Source: Rhodobacterales bacterium
GTDB lineage: Bacteria > Pseudomonadota > Alphaproteobacteria > Rhodobacterales > Rhodobacteraceae
NCBI GenBank assembly: GCA_021155205.1
Contig: JAJNPS010000009.1
Location: 62,001 to 126,000, forward strand
Direction of reading: 5' to 3'
DNA: 64,000 nucleotides
Shown here piece by piece: positions 43,287 through 51,121 of the stretch (its first letter is position 1; every line of letters begins with the position of its first letter). The position numbers and the translations under genes are program-made. The notes under the pieces are model-generated. The model did not search any database and was not told where the DNA came from. It saw only the letters and a list, made by a program, of their open reading frames with translations.

Positions 43287-43334
43287 TTACCGGCCCATGC
43301 GCGTCCTTCCTACGATGATAAGTACCAGGGCCAT
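43287..43334 (-). CDS. ilv leader peptide (15 residues) for attenuation
   Basis: An ATG at 43334-43332 preceded by AAGGAG opens a 15-codon frame reading MALVLIIVGRTRMGR and ending TAA at 43289-43287. Six consecutive codons (3-8) specify Leu, Val, Leu, Ile, Ile, Val, exactly the end products of the pathway encoded downstream. Stalling at these codons would leave the GCGCATGGG segment free to form the antiterminator; reading through to the stop would cover it and allow termination. It is too short for routine gene calling. Confidence 0.88.
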   Translation of the reverse strand: MALVLIIVGRTRMGR

Positions 43335-43360
43335 GGGCCGTCTCCTTATGGTCAACGGAA

Positions 43361-43389
43361 AGAGTAGGGGCGGGTATGCCGGGCGTCAA
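43361..43389 (-). promoter_or_regulatory. Candidate ilvBN promoter
   Basis: On the minus strand TTGACG (43389-43384) and TACTCT (43366-43361) are separated by exactly 17 bases. The transcript would start around 43354, about 20 bases before the leader ATG. The -35 is near consensus and the -10 is moderate. Confidence 0.6.
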
Positions 43390-43627
43390 CCGGATTTGCA
43401 ATCACAAAATGTCGCAATCGGGCGTGTTTCTTGTATGTTTGTTGCGACAAACCGCCTGCGAACGCAATTTTCGAAATTCCGCTTGTTTTGGTACAGCGAC
43501 TGCGCGCCGTTGAGTCGGGATTGCCCGGTGACGCGGGCGCGCCGGCGGACGAGATCGCGATCCGCATCAAGACGCAGTCCGCGACACCGCGAAAGCGATC
43601 GCCACGGCCGGGTGCTTGGATCGGTCG

Positions 43628-44041
43628 CTACGCGCGATCCCGGTAGCACACCGCGTTGATCTTGTGGCCGTCGGGGTCGCGGACATATCCTGCATAGAAA
43701 TGCGCGCCGTATTGCGGGCGCAGGCCGGGTGGCCCCTCATCGGTTCCGCCGGCGCCCAGGGCTGCGGCGTGAAAGGCATCGACCGCGGACCTGCTGTCGG
43801 CCAGAAAGGACACCATCACCCCGTTGCCGACCGTGGCAGGCCCGCCGTCAAAGGGCAGCGTGACCCAAAGATGCGGGCCGGGATCGTCGATCCCCCAGGC
43901 GGCCGAGGTCTGGTCGGGGTCATCATCGGCGATCCGCGCATGCCCAAGCGGTGCAAGCGCCGCATCGTAAAACGCCACCGCCCGCGCAAGGTCGTTGGTC
44001 CCGAGCGCCATATAGCTGAACATCGCCGCCCCATCCGTCAT
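43628..44041 (-). CDS. VOC (glyoxalase/dioxygenase fold) family protein
   Basis: A 137-residue single VOC domain with paired beta-alpha-beta-beta-beta units: MALGTNDLARAVAFYDAALAPLG, HLWVTLPFDGGPA, and the C-terminal GYVRDPDGHKINAVCYR. Such proteins bind a metal and range from lactoylglutathione lyases to antibiotic-binding proteins. The substrate cannot be predicted. ATG at 44041 is used; a later Met (MFSYMALG) is an alternative start. Isolated between ilvB and the TRAP genes. Confidence 0.8.
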   Translation of the reverse strand: MTDGAAMFSYMALGTNDLARAVAFYDAALAPLGHARIADDDPDQTSAAWGIDDPGPHLWVTLPFDGGPATVGNGVMVSFLADSRSAVDAFHAAALGAGGTDEGPPGLRPQYGAHFYAGYVRDPDGHKINAVCYRDRA

Positions 44042-44242
44042 GACCCAGCGCAAAGTCTAGACGCGTGTTGCCGGGGTGCAATGCCAAATCGCCGGGCAGC
44101 GCTGGGAAGCGATCGCCTGCGAATTGAGCGGCGCGCAACCATTGCGGTCCCCTTCAGGCCGAGACGCTTGTATTGCAAACCGGCTTGCCGCACTAATATG
44201 GCAAGCGGTTGTCGACAAAGCCGTATTCAGGGAGGAGCTTTA

Positions 44243-44782
44243 TTGCAGGGACTGCTGTCGCTGGCGTCCGGCATTGACCGGATCACCCGTGCCTTTGGCA
44301 TTCTTGCTGCCCTGCTGGTGGTGGCAGCATGCGCCGTCAGTGCGCTGAACGCGCTGTCGCGCTACACCTTGGACATGTCGTCCAATGCATTCCTCGAAAT
44401 CCAGTGGCAGATGTTTGCCGGCATCTTCCTTTTGGGGTCCGCGCATGTGTTGCGGCTGAACGAGCATGTGCGGGTCGATCTGATCTACGGGTCTATTTCA
44501 GCGCGGGGCAAGCTGTGGGTCGATGTGTTCGGCTTTGTCGTGTTCTTCTTTCCGTTGTGTTTCATCATGCTCGAGATGGGGATCCCCTGGGCCTATAAAA
44601 GCTTTCTGGCGGGGGAAAGTTCGGCCAATGCCGGGGGATTGCCGGTCTGGCCGGTCAAGGCGCTGCTGCCGCTGGGGTTCGTGCTGTTGCTGATTCAGGG
44701 GATTGCCGAACTGATCCGCCGGATTGCCGCGCTGCGCGGGGTGATCGCGCTGGACGTCGCCTACGAGAAACCCGTGCAATGA
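44243..44782 (+). CDS. dctQ: TRAP transporter small permease subunit (DctQ)
   Basis: A 179-residue membrane protein with four hydrophobic segments (for example FGILAALLVVAACAVSALNAL and WVDVFGFVVFFFPLCFIML). The signature QWQMFAGIFLLGSAHVLRLNEHVRVDL is the conserved DctQ region. Translation most likely starts at TTG 44243, because GGAGG lies 7 bases upstream and the protein then begins directly before its first membrane span; no ATG fits. First gene of the TRAP operon. Confidence 0.9.
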   Translation: MQGLLSLASGIDRITRAFGILAALLVVAACAVSALNALSRYTLDMSSNAFLEIQWQMFAGIFLLGSAHVLRLNEHVRVDLIYGSISARGKLWVDVFGFVVFFFPLCFIMLEMGIPWAYKSFLAGESSANAGGLPVWPVKALLPLGFVLLLIQGIAELIRRIAALRGVIALDVAYEKPVQ

Positions 44783-44798
44783 CCGGAAAGATCGCCTG

Positions 44799-46253
44799 AT
44801 GCTGGACTATGGATGGCTGGCCCCGGCCATGTTCGCAGGGCTGATCGTGTTCCTGCTGATGGGATTTCCGGTCGCCTTTTCGCTGGCGGCGCTTGGCCTT
44901 TTCTACGGGTTCATCGCCATCGAGGTCGGGTATTTCGGCCTCGCCTTCCTGCAGGCGCTGCCCGCGCGGGTCTTCGGGATCATGTCGAACGACCTTTTGC
45001 TGGCGATCCCGTTCTTTACCTTCATGGGGGTGATCCTGGAGAAATCGGGGCTGGCCGAGGACCTGATGGAAGGTTTTGGCCAGTTGTTCGGGCCGGTCCC
45101 CGGCGGCATTGCCTATGCGGTGATCTTTGTCGGTGCGATCCTTGGGGCCATAACCGGGACGGTCGCGGCGTCGGTGATCGCCATCGGGATGATCTCGATC
45201 CCGATCATGCTGAAATACGGCTATGACATGAAGATCGGCACCGGCGTCATCGCGGCATCGGGCACGATCACGCAAGTGATCCCGCCGTCGCTGGTGCTGA
45301 TCGTGCTGGCGTTCCAGCTGGGCGTGCCGGTCGGTGACATGTATATCGGGGCCATCGGGCCGTCGATCGCGCAGGTGCTGCTGTTTGCGACCTTCATCCT
45401 GCTGGTGTCGATCTTTCAGCCCCACAAGGTCCCCCCCCTGCCGCCCGAGGCGCGCACCCTGTCGGGCGCAGCACTGGCGTCGAAACTGGCCTGGGGCATG
45501 GTGCCGTCACTGGTGCTGATCTTTCTGGTGCTTGGCACGATCTTCATGGGGCTGGCCACGCCGACCGAGGCGGGCGCGATGGGCGCGGTGGGGGCGATCC
45601 TGCTTGCAGTGGCGCATCGCCGGTTCACCTGGAAAATGGTCTGGGAAGCGTCCGACGGCACCATGCGCATCACCGCCATGGTGATTTTCATCCTGGTGGG
45701 GGCGACGGTGTTCAGCCTGGTGTTTCAGGGCGTGAACGGTGGCAAATGGATCGAGAGCATCCTCTTGGGCATTCCCGGCGGGCGGCTGGGCTTTCTGATC
45801 TTTGTCAACATCTTCATCTTCTTTATCGCGTTCTTCCTCGATTTCTTCGAGATCGTGTTCATCGTCGTGCCATTGCTGGTGCCTGCGGCGGTGGCGCTGG
45901 ACATCGACCTTGTGTGGCTGGGGGTCCTGTTATGCGTGAACATGCAGACCGCCTTCATGCACCCTCCGTTCGGGTTCGCGCTGTTCTATCTGCGCGGCAT
46001 CGCCCCGCCCGAGGTCAAAAGCCGCGACATCTATCTGGGGTCGATCCCCTGGATCGTGCTGCAACTGATCCTGGTGGCATTGATCATCACATTCCCCGGC
46101 ATCGTCGACAGCTTCATCACCGAGGATGTGCTGCTGGATGATGCCTCGGTGAACCAGCAGCTTGACGCGCTGCCGATGCCCGGTCTGGACATTCCGGCAC
46201 TGGACCTAGATTTTGGTCAACCACCACCACCGCCGCCGTCAGGCGCACCCTGA
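44799..46253 (+). CDS. dctM: TRAP transporter large permease subunit (DctM)
   Basis: A 484-residue membrane protein with about 12 spans, forming the sodium-coupled channel with DctQ. Landmarks: LIVFLLMGFPVAFSLAALG, GVILEKSGLAEDLM, and TGTVAASVIAIGMISIPIML. The C-terminus ends in a polyproline run (FGQPPPPPPSGAP), which is unusual for the family and predicted to be cytoplasmic or disordered. GGAAAG precedes ATG at 44799. Confidence 0.93.
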   Translation: MLDYGWLAPAMFAGLIVFLLMGFPVAFSLAALGLFYGFIAIEVGYFGLAFLQALPARVFGIMSNDLLLAIPFFTFMGVILEKSGLAEDLMEGFGQLFGPVPGGIAYAVIFVGAILGAITGTVAASVIAIGMISIPIMLKYGYDMKIGTGVIAASGTITQVIPPSLVLIVLAFQLGVPVGDMYIGAIGPSIAQVLLFATFILLVSIFQPHKVPPLPPEARTLSGAALASKLAWGMVPSLVLIFLVLGTIFMGLATPTEAGAMGAVGAILLAVAHRRFTWKMVWEASDGTMRITAMVIFILVGATVFSLVFQGVNGGKWIESILLGIPGGRLGFLIFVNIFIFFIAFFLDFFEIVFIVVPLLVPAAVALDIDLVWLGVLLCVNMQTAFMHPPFGFALFYLRGIAPPEVKSRDIYLGSIPWIVLQLILVALIITFPGIVDSFITEDVLLDDASVNQQLDALPMPGLDIPALDLDFGQPPPPPPSGAP

Positions 46254-46283
46254 GAAACGTCCATCAAACCGGGAGGTACCTTA

Positions 46284-47372
46284 ATGAAAAGACGCAATTT
46301 TCTGACGACCGCTGCGGTCGGCTCCGTAGCCGCGGGTCTGGCCGCACCGGCCATCGCGCAGACTGCGCCCAAGATCAGCTGGCGGCTGACCTCGGGGTTC
46401 CCCAAGGCGCTGGACACGATCTATGGCGCGGCCGAGGAGTTCGCCAAGATCGTCTCGGATGCGACGGACGGCAATTTCCAGATCCAGCCCTTTCCGGCCG
46501 GTGAAATCGTGCCGATGCCCGAAGCAGCGGATGCCGTGGCCGCAGGGACGGTGGAGATGACGCATACCGCGTCCTACTACTACTGGGGCAAGAACGCGGC
46601 CTATGCGCTGGGCACGGCGGTGCCGTTCGGGCTGAACGCGCGCGGCATCAACGCCTGGTACTACCACGGCGGCGGCATCGACATGATGAACAAGTTCTAC
46701 AACGCGCAAGGCCTGCACAGCTTTCCGGGCGGCAACACGGGCGCGCAGATGGGCGGCTGGTGGCGCAAGGAAATCGCCAGCCTCGCCGACATGCAGGGCG
46801 TCAAGATGCGCATCGGCGGCATGGGCGGCAAGGTGATGGAGGCGCTGGGCGTGGTGCCGCAGCAGATCCCCGGCGGCGAGATTTTCCCGGCACTGGAGCG
46901 GGGGACCATCGACGCGGCGGAATGGGTCGGTCCCTATGACGACGAAAAGCTGGGTCTGAACAAGGTCGCACCCTATTACTATTACCCCGGTTTCTGGGAG
47001 GGCGGGCCGACGCTGAACTTCATGATCAACCTCGGCAAATGGCAGGAACTGCCAAAGTCCTATCAGGCGATTGTTGCATCAGCGGCGGCGACGGCCAATG
47101 TCAGCATGCTGGCCAAGTACGACGCCAAGAACCCGGCGGCGTTGCGGTCGCTGATCGCGGGTGGCGCGCAGTTGCGGCCCTATCCCGATGATGTGATGAA
47201 GGCGGCCTTTGACGCGGCCAACGCGCTTTACGTGACGCTGTCGGCCGAGAATGCCGATTTCAAGACGATCTACGACAGCCAGATAGCCTATCGCAACGAA
47301 GCCAACCTGTGGAACCAGGTGGCCGAATACACCTTTGACACTTTCATGATCCGCAACCGCCCGCGCGGCTAG
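46284..47372 (+). CDS. TRAP substrate-binding protein, TakP-like (2-oxo acid type)
   Basis: A 362-residue periplasmic solute receptor. The N-terminus MKRRNFLTTAAVGSVAAGLA then APAIAQ is a Tat-type signal peptide with the RR motif. The ligand region has KMRIGGMGGKVM (Arg) and EWVGPYDDEKLGLNKVAPYYYYPG. The WVGPY/YYY pattern is shared with Rhodobacter TakP, which binds pyruvate and other 2-oxo acids with a sodium ion. ATG at 46284 follows GGAGG. The operon dctQ-dctM-receptor probably imports organic acids. Confidence 0.9.
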   Translation: MKRRNFLTTAAVGSVAAGLAAPAIAQTAPKISWRLTSGFPKALDTIYGAAEEFAKIVSDATDGNFQIQPFPAGEIVPMPEAADAVAAGTVEMTHTASYYYWGKNAAYALGTAVPFGLNARGINAWYYHGGGIDMMNKFYNAQGLHSFPGGNTGAQMGGWWRKEIASLADMQGVKMRIGGMGGKVMEALGVVPQQIPGGEIFPALERGTIDAAEWVGPYDDEKLGLNKVAPYYYYPGFWEGGPTLNFMINLGKWQELPKSYQAIVASAAATANVSMLAKYDAKNPAALRSLIAGGAQLRPYPDDVMKAAFDAANALYVTLSAENADFKTIYDSQIAYRNEANLWNQVAEYTFDTFMIRNRPRG

Positions 47373-47375
47373 AGC

Positions 47376-47978
47376 CTAGTCCAGCAGCCTGCGGATCTTG
47401 GGCAGCGCAAAGCGGCGGTCCTCGTGGTAGTCGATGATGCCTGCAAAGCGGCCATCGGCGCGGAACAGAAAGACGCCCGAGGTGTGATCCATGGTGTAGC
47501 CGTCGCCCTGATACACCTTTTTGAACCGCGCCCGGAACCCGGCGGCGGCCTTTTCAACCTGATCCAGCGGGCCGGTCAGCGCGGTGATGCGGGGGTCGAA
47601 TGGCGCCAGATAGTCGGCCAGAACCGCAGGCGTGTCGCGTTCGGGGTCAACGCTGATCAGTGCGATGTTCAGCCGGTCGCCGTCAGGCCCCAGTTCCTCC
47701 AGCCAGAGCGAGATGTCGCTGAGCGTGGTCGGGCAGACATCGGGGCACCATGTGAACCCGAAAAAGACCAGCGTGGGGCGGCCGATCCAGTCCGCCGGGC
47801 GCAGCTTGTTGCCCCGCTGGTCGGCCAGCGCAAAGTCCATCCCGCCAATCGGCAGAGGCAGCAGGTCTGGCCCTTTTGATCCTTGATCCCGGCTTTGCCA
47901 CCAGCCAAGACCCAGCGTGAAGCCGATCGCGCCGGCCGCCCCGCCAAGTCCAAGGATCACTGCCCGGCGTGTTCGCAA
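47376..47978 (-). CDS. SCO1/SenC family copper chaperone
   Basis: A 200-residue thioredoxin-fold protein anchored by an N-terminal segment (VILGLGGAAGAIGFTLGLGWW). The copper ligands are complete: Cys78 and Cys82 in TWCPDVCP, and His165 in YTMDHTSGVFL. SCO proteins deliver or reduce copper for the CuA site of cytochrome oxidase. The start is TTG at 47978 with GAGAGGG upstream, 22 bases inside the PCu(A)C gene. Together they form a copper-delivery pair. Confidence 0.9.
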   Translation of the reverse strand: MRTRRAVILGLGGAAGAIGFTLGLGWWQSRDQGSKGPDLLPLPIGGMDFALADQRGNKLRPADWIGRPTLVFFGFTWCPDVCPTTLSDISLWLEELGPDGDRLNIALISVDPERDTPAVLADYLAPFDPRITALTGPLDQVEKAAAGFRARFKKVYQGDGYTMDHTSGVFLFRADGRFAGIIDYHEDRRFALPKIRRLLD

Positions 47979-48430
47979 TCCGGCCCTCTCGCGCGCGCCG
48001 ACAGCACCGCGACCGGCACCGTGACGGCGCTCGCCTTCGCAAATGTCAGCGTCAGGGGAAAGCTGCCGCCTTCCTTGAGCGCCGCCGCCAGGCCCATCAG
48101 CATGCCATGATAACCGCCGGGCGCCAGCGCCACCGTCTGGCCCGCCGGAACCGGGACCGACATCACATGCGGCATCGATGCCATGCCGTCGGTGACGACG
48201 GTTTCGTGCAGCATCGGTTTTGCGGCGGCCGGGGTCGCGATGGCGACCAACGCATCATCGGTCGTGCCGGTATTGGTGATCTCGACATAAATGACGCCCG
48301 GACGGTCGGCGCCGATGGTGGCCCGCGACCAGGCATGTTCGATTGCCAGATCGCCCGAGGTGACGGTTTCACAGCCAAATGCGGCGGGGGCGGCCAGCGA
48401 CAGGGCAAGGGTCAGGACAAGGGTGCGCAT
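47957..48430 (-). CDS. PCu(A)C-type periplasmic copper chaperone
   Basis: A 157-residue secreted protein: signal peptide MRTLVLTLALSLAAPAAFGC, then a cupredoxin-like domain. The His/Met copper motif is distributed over KPMLHETVVTDGMASMPHV and GGYHGMLMGLAAALKEG. PCu(A)C hands Cu(I) to the CuA/CuB assembly route together with SCO. ATG at 48430 begins exactly at the signal peptide. It overlaps the SCO gene by 22 bases. Confidence 0.9.
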   Translation of the reverse strand: MRTLVLTLALSLAAPAAFGCETVTSGDLAIEHAWSRATIGADRPGVIYVEITNTGTTDDALVAIATPAAAKPMLHETVVTDGMASMPHVMSVPVPAGQTVALAPGGYHGMLMGLAAALKEGGSFPLTLTFAKASAVTVPVAVLSARARGPDCEHAGQ

Positions 48431-48785
48431 GGGGTTCTCAGTCTCGGGGCCGTGGCCCCACCCTTGGCCGGCTGGCCCGATCAGGTAAAGGTCCGGCCCC
48501 TGCGACATGGTGTAGCCGTCGGGGTCGCGGCGTCGGCCTCGCGCCCGAGGGACGGTCTCGCAGTCGTCGGTGGGGGACCGGATTTGCGCGTCGGTCCGGG
48601 CCGGGCACGGGATCGCCGCTGACGGTCCTGCGGTGCCGGGGGCATTGCGCCGGAACCGGGATGAAAAAGGCGTATCCATCACACAGACTTGACTAGACAT
48701 CACCGCCGATGTCCGTGAACAGACAATGTGGTGCGCCCCTCGGCGAGGGACCGGTGCCGCGACAATTCCCGCGAAAGAGACCTAC
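48431..48785. other. Divergent 355-base gap; possible decayed SCO-like fragment on the minus strand
   Basis: This space separates the copper chaperones from the L,D-transpeptidase gene and must hold both promoters; none is obvious. On the minus strand, in frame with the PCu(A)C gene, bases about 48440-48540 translate to DPDGYTMSQGPDLYLIGPAG. That resembles the C-terminal copper-histidine segment of SCO proteins (DGYTMDHTSG in the intact gene), but with Gln where His is needed. It has no N-terminal half. It could be a remnant or coincidence. Confidence 0.35.
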
Positions 48786-49460
48786 ATGTTGACCAGACGC
48801 CATTTCATAATGACCACGTCGGCGATGTTTTCCGCGCCGATTGCCGGGCCGGTGCTCGCCGCGGTGGATGTGCAGGACATGCAGGCCCAGTGGGCGGCGT
48901 GGGACGCCGAGGTGACACCGCCGGGCTATGATCCGGCGACGACCAATCCCTGGGGTCTGCATCCTCGGCTGCTGCCGACGCTGGTCGAGGCGCGGGCGGG
49001 CCTTGTGCCGGGCGATATCCATGTCGATGCGATCGCGCGCTATCTCTACCATATCCAGGCGGACGGCAGCGCCATGCGCTACGGCGTCGCCATCGGTCGT
49101 GCCGGTCTTTATGAACCCGGAACCTACACGGTCCAGCGCAAGGCGAAGTGGCCGAGGTGGACTCCCACGGCCGAAATGATCCAGCGCGAGCCCGAAATCT
49201 ACGCCAAGTACGCCGGCGGGATGCCGCCCGGCCCGGCAAACGCCCTGGGGTCGCGGGCGCTGTATCTCTATCTCGGGGGGCGCGACACCTACCTGCGGAT
49301 CCACGGCACGCCCCTGCCGCGATCCATCGGCAGCCGCGCCAGTTCCGGCTGCGTGCGCATGGTGATGCCGCATATCATCGATCTCTACGATCAGGTCGAG
49401 ATCGGCGTCACGGCGGTCCTCTATCCCGCCGAAGGTGGCAATGTGGATATGACCGCCTGA
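48786..49460 (+). CDS. L,D-transpeptidase (YkuD domain)
   Basis: A 224-residue periplasmic enzyme cross-linking or trimming peptidoglycan. The N-terminus MLTRRHFIMTTSAMFSAPIA is a signal peptide with a twin-arginine pair. The YkuD catalytic block reads LRIHGTPLPRSIGSRASSGCVRM, with the nucleophile Cys and conserved His/Arg. ATG at 48786 is preceded by GAAAGAGA. It stands alone between divergent and convergent neighbours. Confidence 0.9.
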   Translation: MLTRRHFIMTTSAMFSAPIAGPVLAAVDVQDMQAQWAAWDAEVTPPGYDPATTNPWGLHPRLLPTLVEARAGLVPGDIHVDAIARYLYHIQADGSAMRYGVAIGRAGLYEPGTYTVQRKAKWPRWTPTAEMIQREPEIYAKYAGGMPPGPANALGSRALYLYLGGRDTYLRIHGTPLPRSIGSRASSGCVRMVMPHIIDLYDQVEIGVTAVLYPAEGGNVDMTA

Positions 49461-49494
49461 CGGCGGCCGGCGTCGGCGGCCGGCGCGCGCGGTG

Positions 49495-49875
49495 TCAGCC
49501 CGTGGCCGCCGGTTTGGCCGCGACACCCGTGCAGATCGGGCGACCCTCGACCGTGCGCAGGGGCAGCATCGTCGTTTCGACGGGACCGACATGGCGGTAC
49601 CAGTAACAGCCGTCTTCGGGCTTGAGGATCACCTGCTGAAGGTTCTGATAGGGCGCCGCGATCTGGATGACCCCTTCGGGCACTTCAAGCAGGAATCCGG
49701 TGCCGTCCGGACCGGTGGTCTTCGGGGTGGCACAGGCCCCCAGAACCAGCAGGAAGAACACGGGCAGGCCCAGCCTGCGAGGCACCAAGGCAAGCGACGG
49801 CGCCCTGCGCCCCCTTTTGCCCGGTGAGGGTGAGTGTTGTTCGGCGATACAGTTCACGGGCAGATTGGACGACAC
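49495..49875 (-). CDS. Putative lipoprotein of unknown function
   Basis: A 126-residue protein with a lipobox LVLGAC at residues 43-48 after a hydrophobic stretch (LGLPVFFLL). The mature part is about 78 residues with two further cysteines. GTG at 49875 has AGGAG at good distance but gives a long N-terminal region; GTG at 49785 would produce a standard lipoprotein signal but has no ribosome site. It may be co-transcribed with the upstream oxidase/ZIP pair, 64 bases away. No family recognised. Confidence 0.6.
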   Translation of the reverse strand: MSSNLPVNCIAEQHSPSPGKRGRRAPSLALVPRRLGLPVFFLLVLGACATPKTTGPDGTGFLLEVPEGVIQIAAPYQNLQQVILKPEDGCYWYRHVGPVETTMLPLRTVEGRPICTGVAAKPAATG

Positions 49876-49939
49876 GCGGCGCTCCTGTTGGCATGATGGC
49901 GGGCCACCGGGATCACCCCCGGCAGCGCCGCCGGGTGCA

Positions 49940-51121
49940 TCATACCCTGATGATCGCGGCAGTGATATACATGAACGCAATCCCGACCAGAAAACCACCT
50001 AGCACGGGCGGCGACAGCAGCGCGGCCTGCCGGTCGCTGTTCTGGCGTGACATGTAGCCGCCGATCTCGACCAGGACCTGCAGGATCGCCCCGGCCCCGA
50101 TGGCCAGCGCCAGCGATGACCATTGCGGCGCATAGGCCAGGCTGCCGACCCACATCCCCAGCACGGCAGGACCGCCGGCCAGCAGGGTCAGGGCGGCAAA
50201 GGTCCAGAGTGGCGGGCGGATCCTCAGGATCGGCGCGGCGATGCCGATGCCTTCGGTCACATTGTGCAGCGCAAAGCCGAGGACGAGGAACGTGCCCAGT
50301 CCCGAGAGCCCGGAGGCAAAGGCGCCGCCGATGGCCAGCCCCTCGCCGAAGTTGTGCAGCCCGATCCCGAAAGCGATGAAAAAGGCCAGTGCCAGTCCTT
50401 CGGGGCGCCCGCGCCAGCGCCCGATCGCCATCAGCAGAAGAAAGCTCGACAGCGCCGCCAGCCAGACCATGGACGAGCCCTGGAACATGGCGGCGGCACC
50501 GGCAGACAGGTCCAGCGCTTCGAACAGCGTGTCGAGCAGCAGGAACACCAGCATCCCCACGGTCAGTGCCAGCACGAAGTTCATGCCCGCCTGGCCAAAG
50601 CCGCGCATGGCCGGATAGAACATCAGGCCCAGCGCCACCGGCAAGAGGCCGACGATGGCGCCCACCACCGCCTGCGCACGCAACTGGCCGGCAACGGCCT
50701 TGGGTGTCGGCACCGCCACCTCGATGAGATGGTCGAAGGTGATGCCGGTCCTGGTCACGAACCGCACGACATGCGCCTCGCCCAGGACCCAAGGATAGGG
50801 GATCTGGATCCGCACCGCCGTGCCGCGCGCGATCGGCCCCGGCGGGTCCTGCGTGAAGGCCCAGTAGGCGTCGTCCACCGCCACCTGGGCAATCGACATC
50901 GGTTCCGACCCGCCGGCGCGCACCGTAAGCGTGATTCCCGTCTCGTCCAGGATGGTGCGCTCGACCGTCAGCGCCTCGAGCGGCGGTGCGCCGCTGCCGA
51001 AACTGCGCAGAGGGTCAAGCGAGGCGATCCAGACGAAGGCTGCCAGCATCGCCGCCAGTGGCAACAGGACCAGCAGCAGCCGCATCAGCGGCGTGCGGGC
51101 GGGTGTGGACTGCTCGCTCAT
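49940..51121 (-). CDS. ZIP-family metal transporter with N-terminal extracytoplasmic domain
   Basis: A 393-residue membrane protein. Residues 13-35 form a signal anchor and about 45-145 a beta-rich domain (TLTVRAGGSEPMSIAQVAVDD, VRIQIPYPWVLGEAHVVRFV) without membrane spans. The rest is a ZIP core with the metal motifs HNFGEG (256-261) and HNVTEG (286-291). ZIP proteins move Zn, Mn or Fe into the cytoplasm. Ordinary bacterial ZIPs are about 250-300 residues and lack such a leading domain. The start overlaps the oxidase stop (ATGA), so the two are made together. Confidence 0.85.
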   Translation of the reverse strand: MSEQSTPARTPLMRLLLVLLPLAAMLAAFVWIASLDPLRSFGSGAPPLEALTVERTILDETGITLTVRAGGSEPMSIAQVAVDDAYWAFTQDPPGPIARGTAVRIQIPYPWVLGEAHVVRFVTRTGITFDHLIEVAVPTPKAVAGQLRAQAVVGAIVGLLPVALGLMFYPAMRGFGQAGMNFVLALTVGMLVFLLLDTLFEALDLSAGAAAMFQGSSMVWLAALSSFLLLMAIGRWRGRPEGLALAFFIAFGIGLHNFGEGLAIGGAFASGLSGLGTFLVLGFALHNVTEGIGIAAPILRIRPPLWTFAALTLLAGGPAVLGMWVGSLAYAPQWSSLALAIGAGAILQVLVEIGGYMSRQNSDRQAALLSPPVLGGFLVGIAFMYITAAIIRV

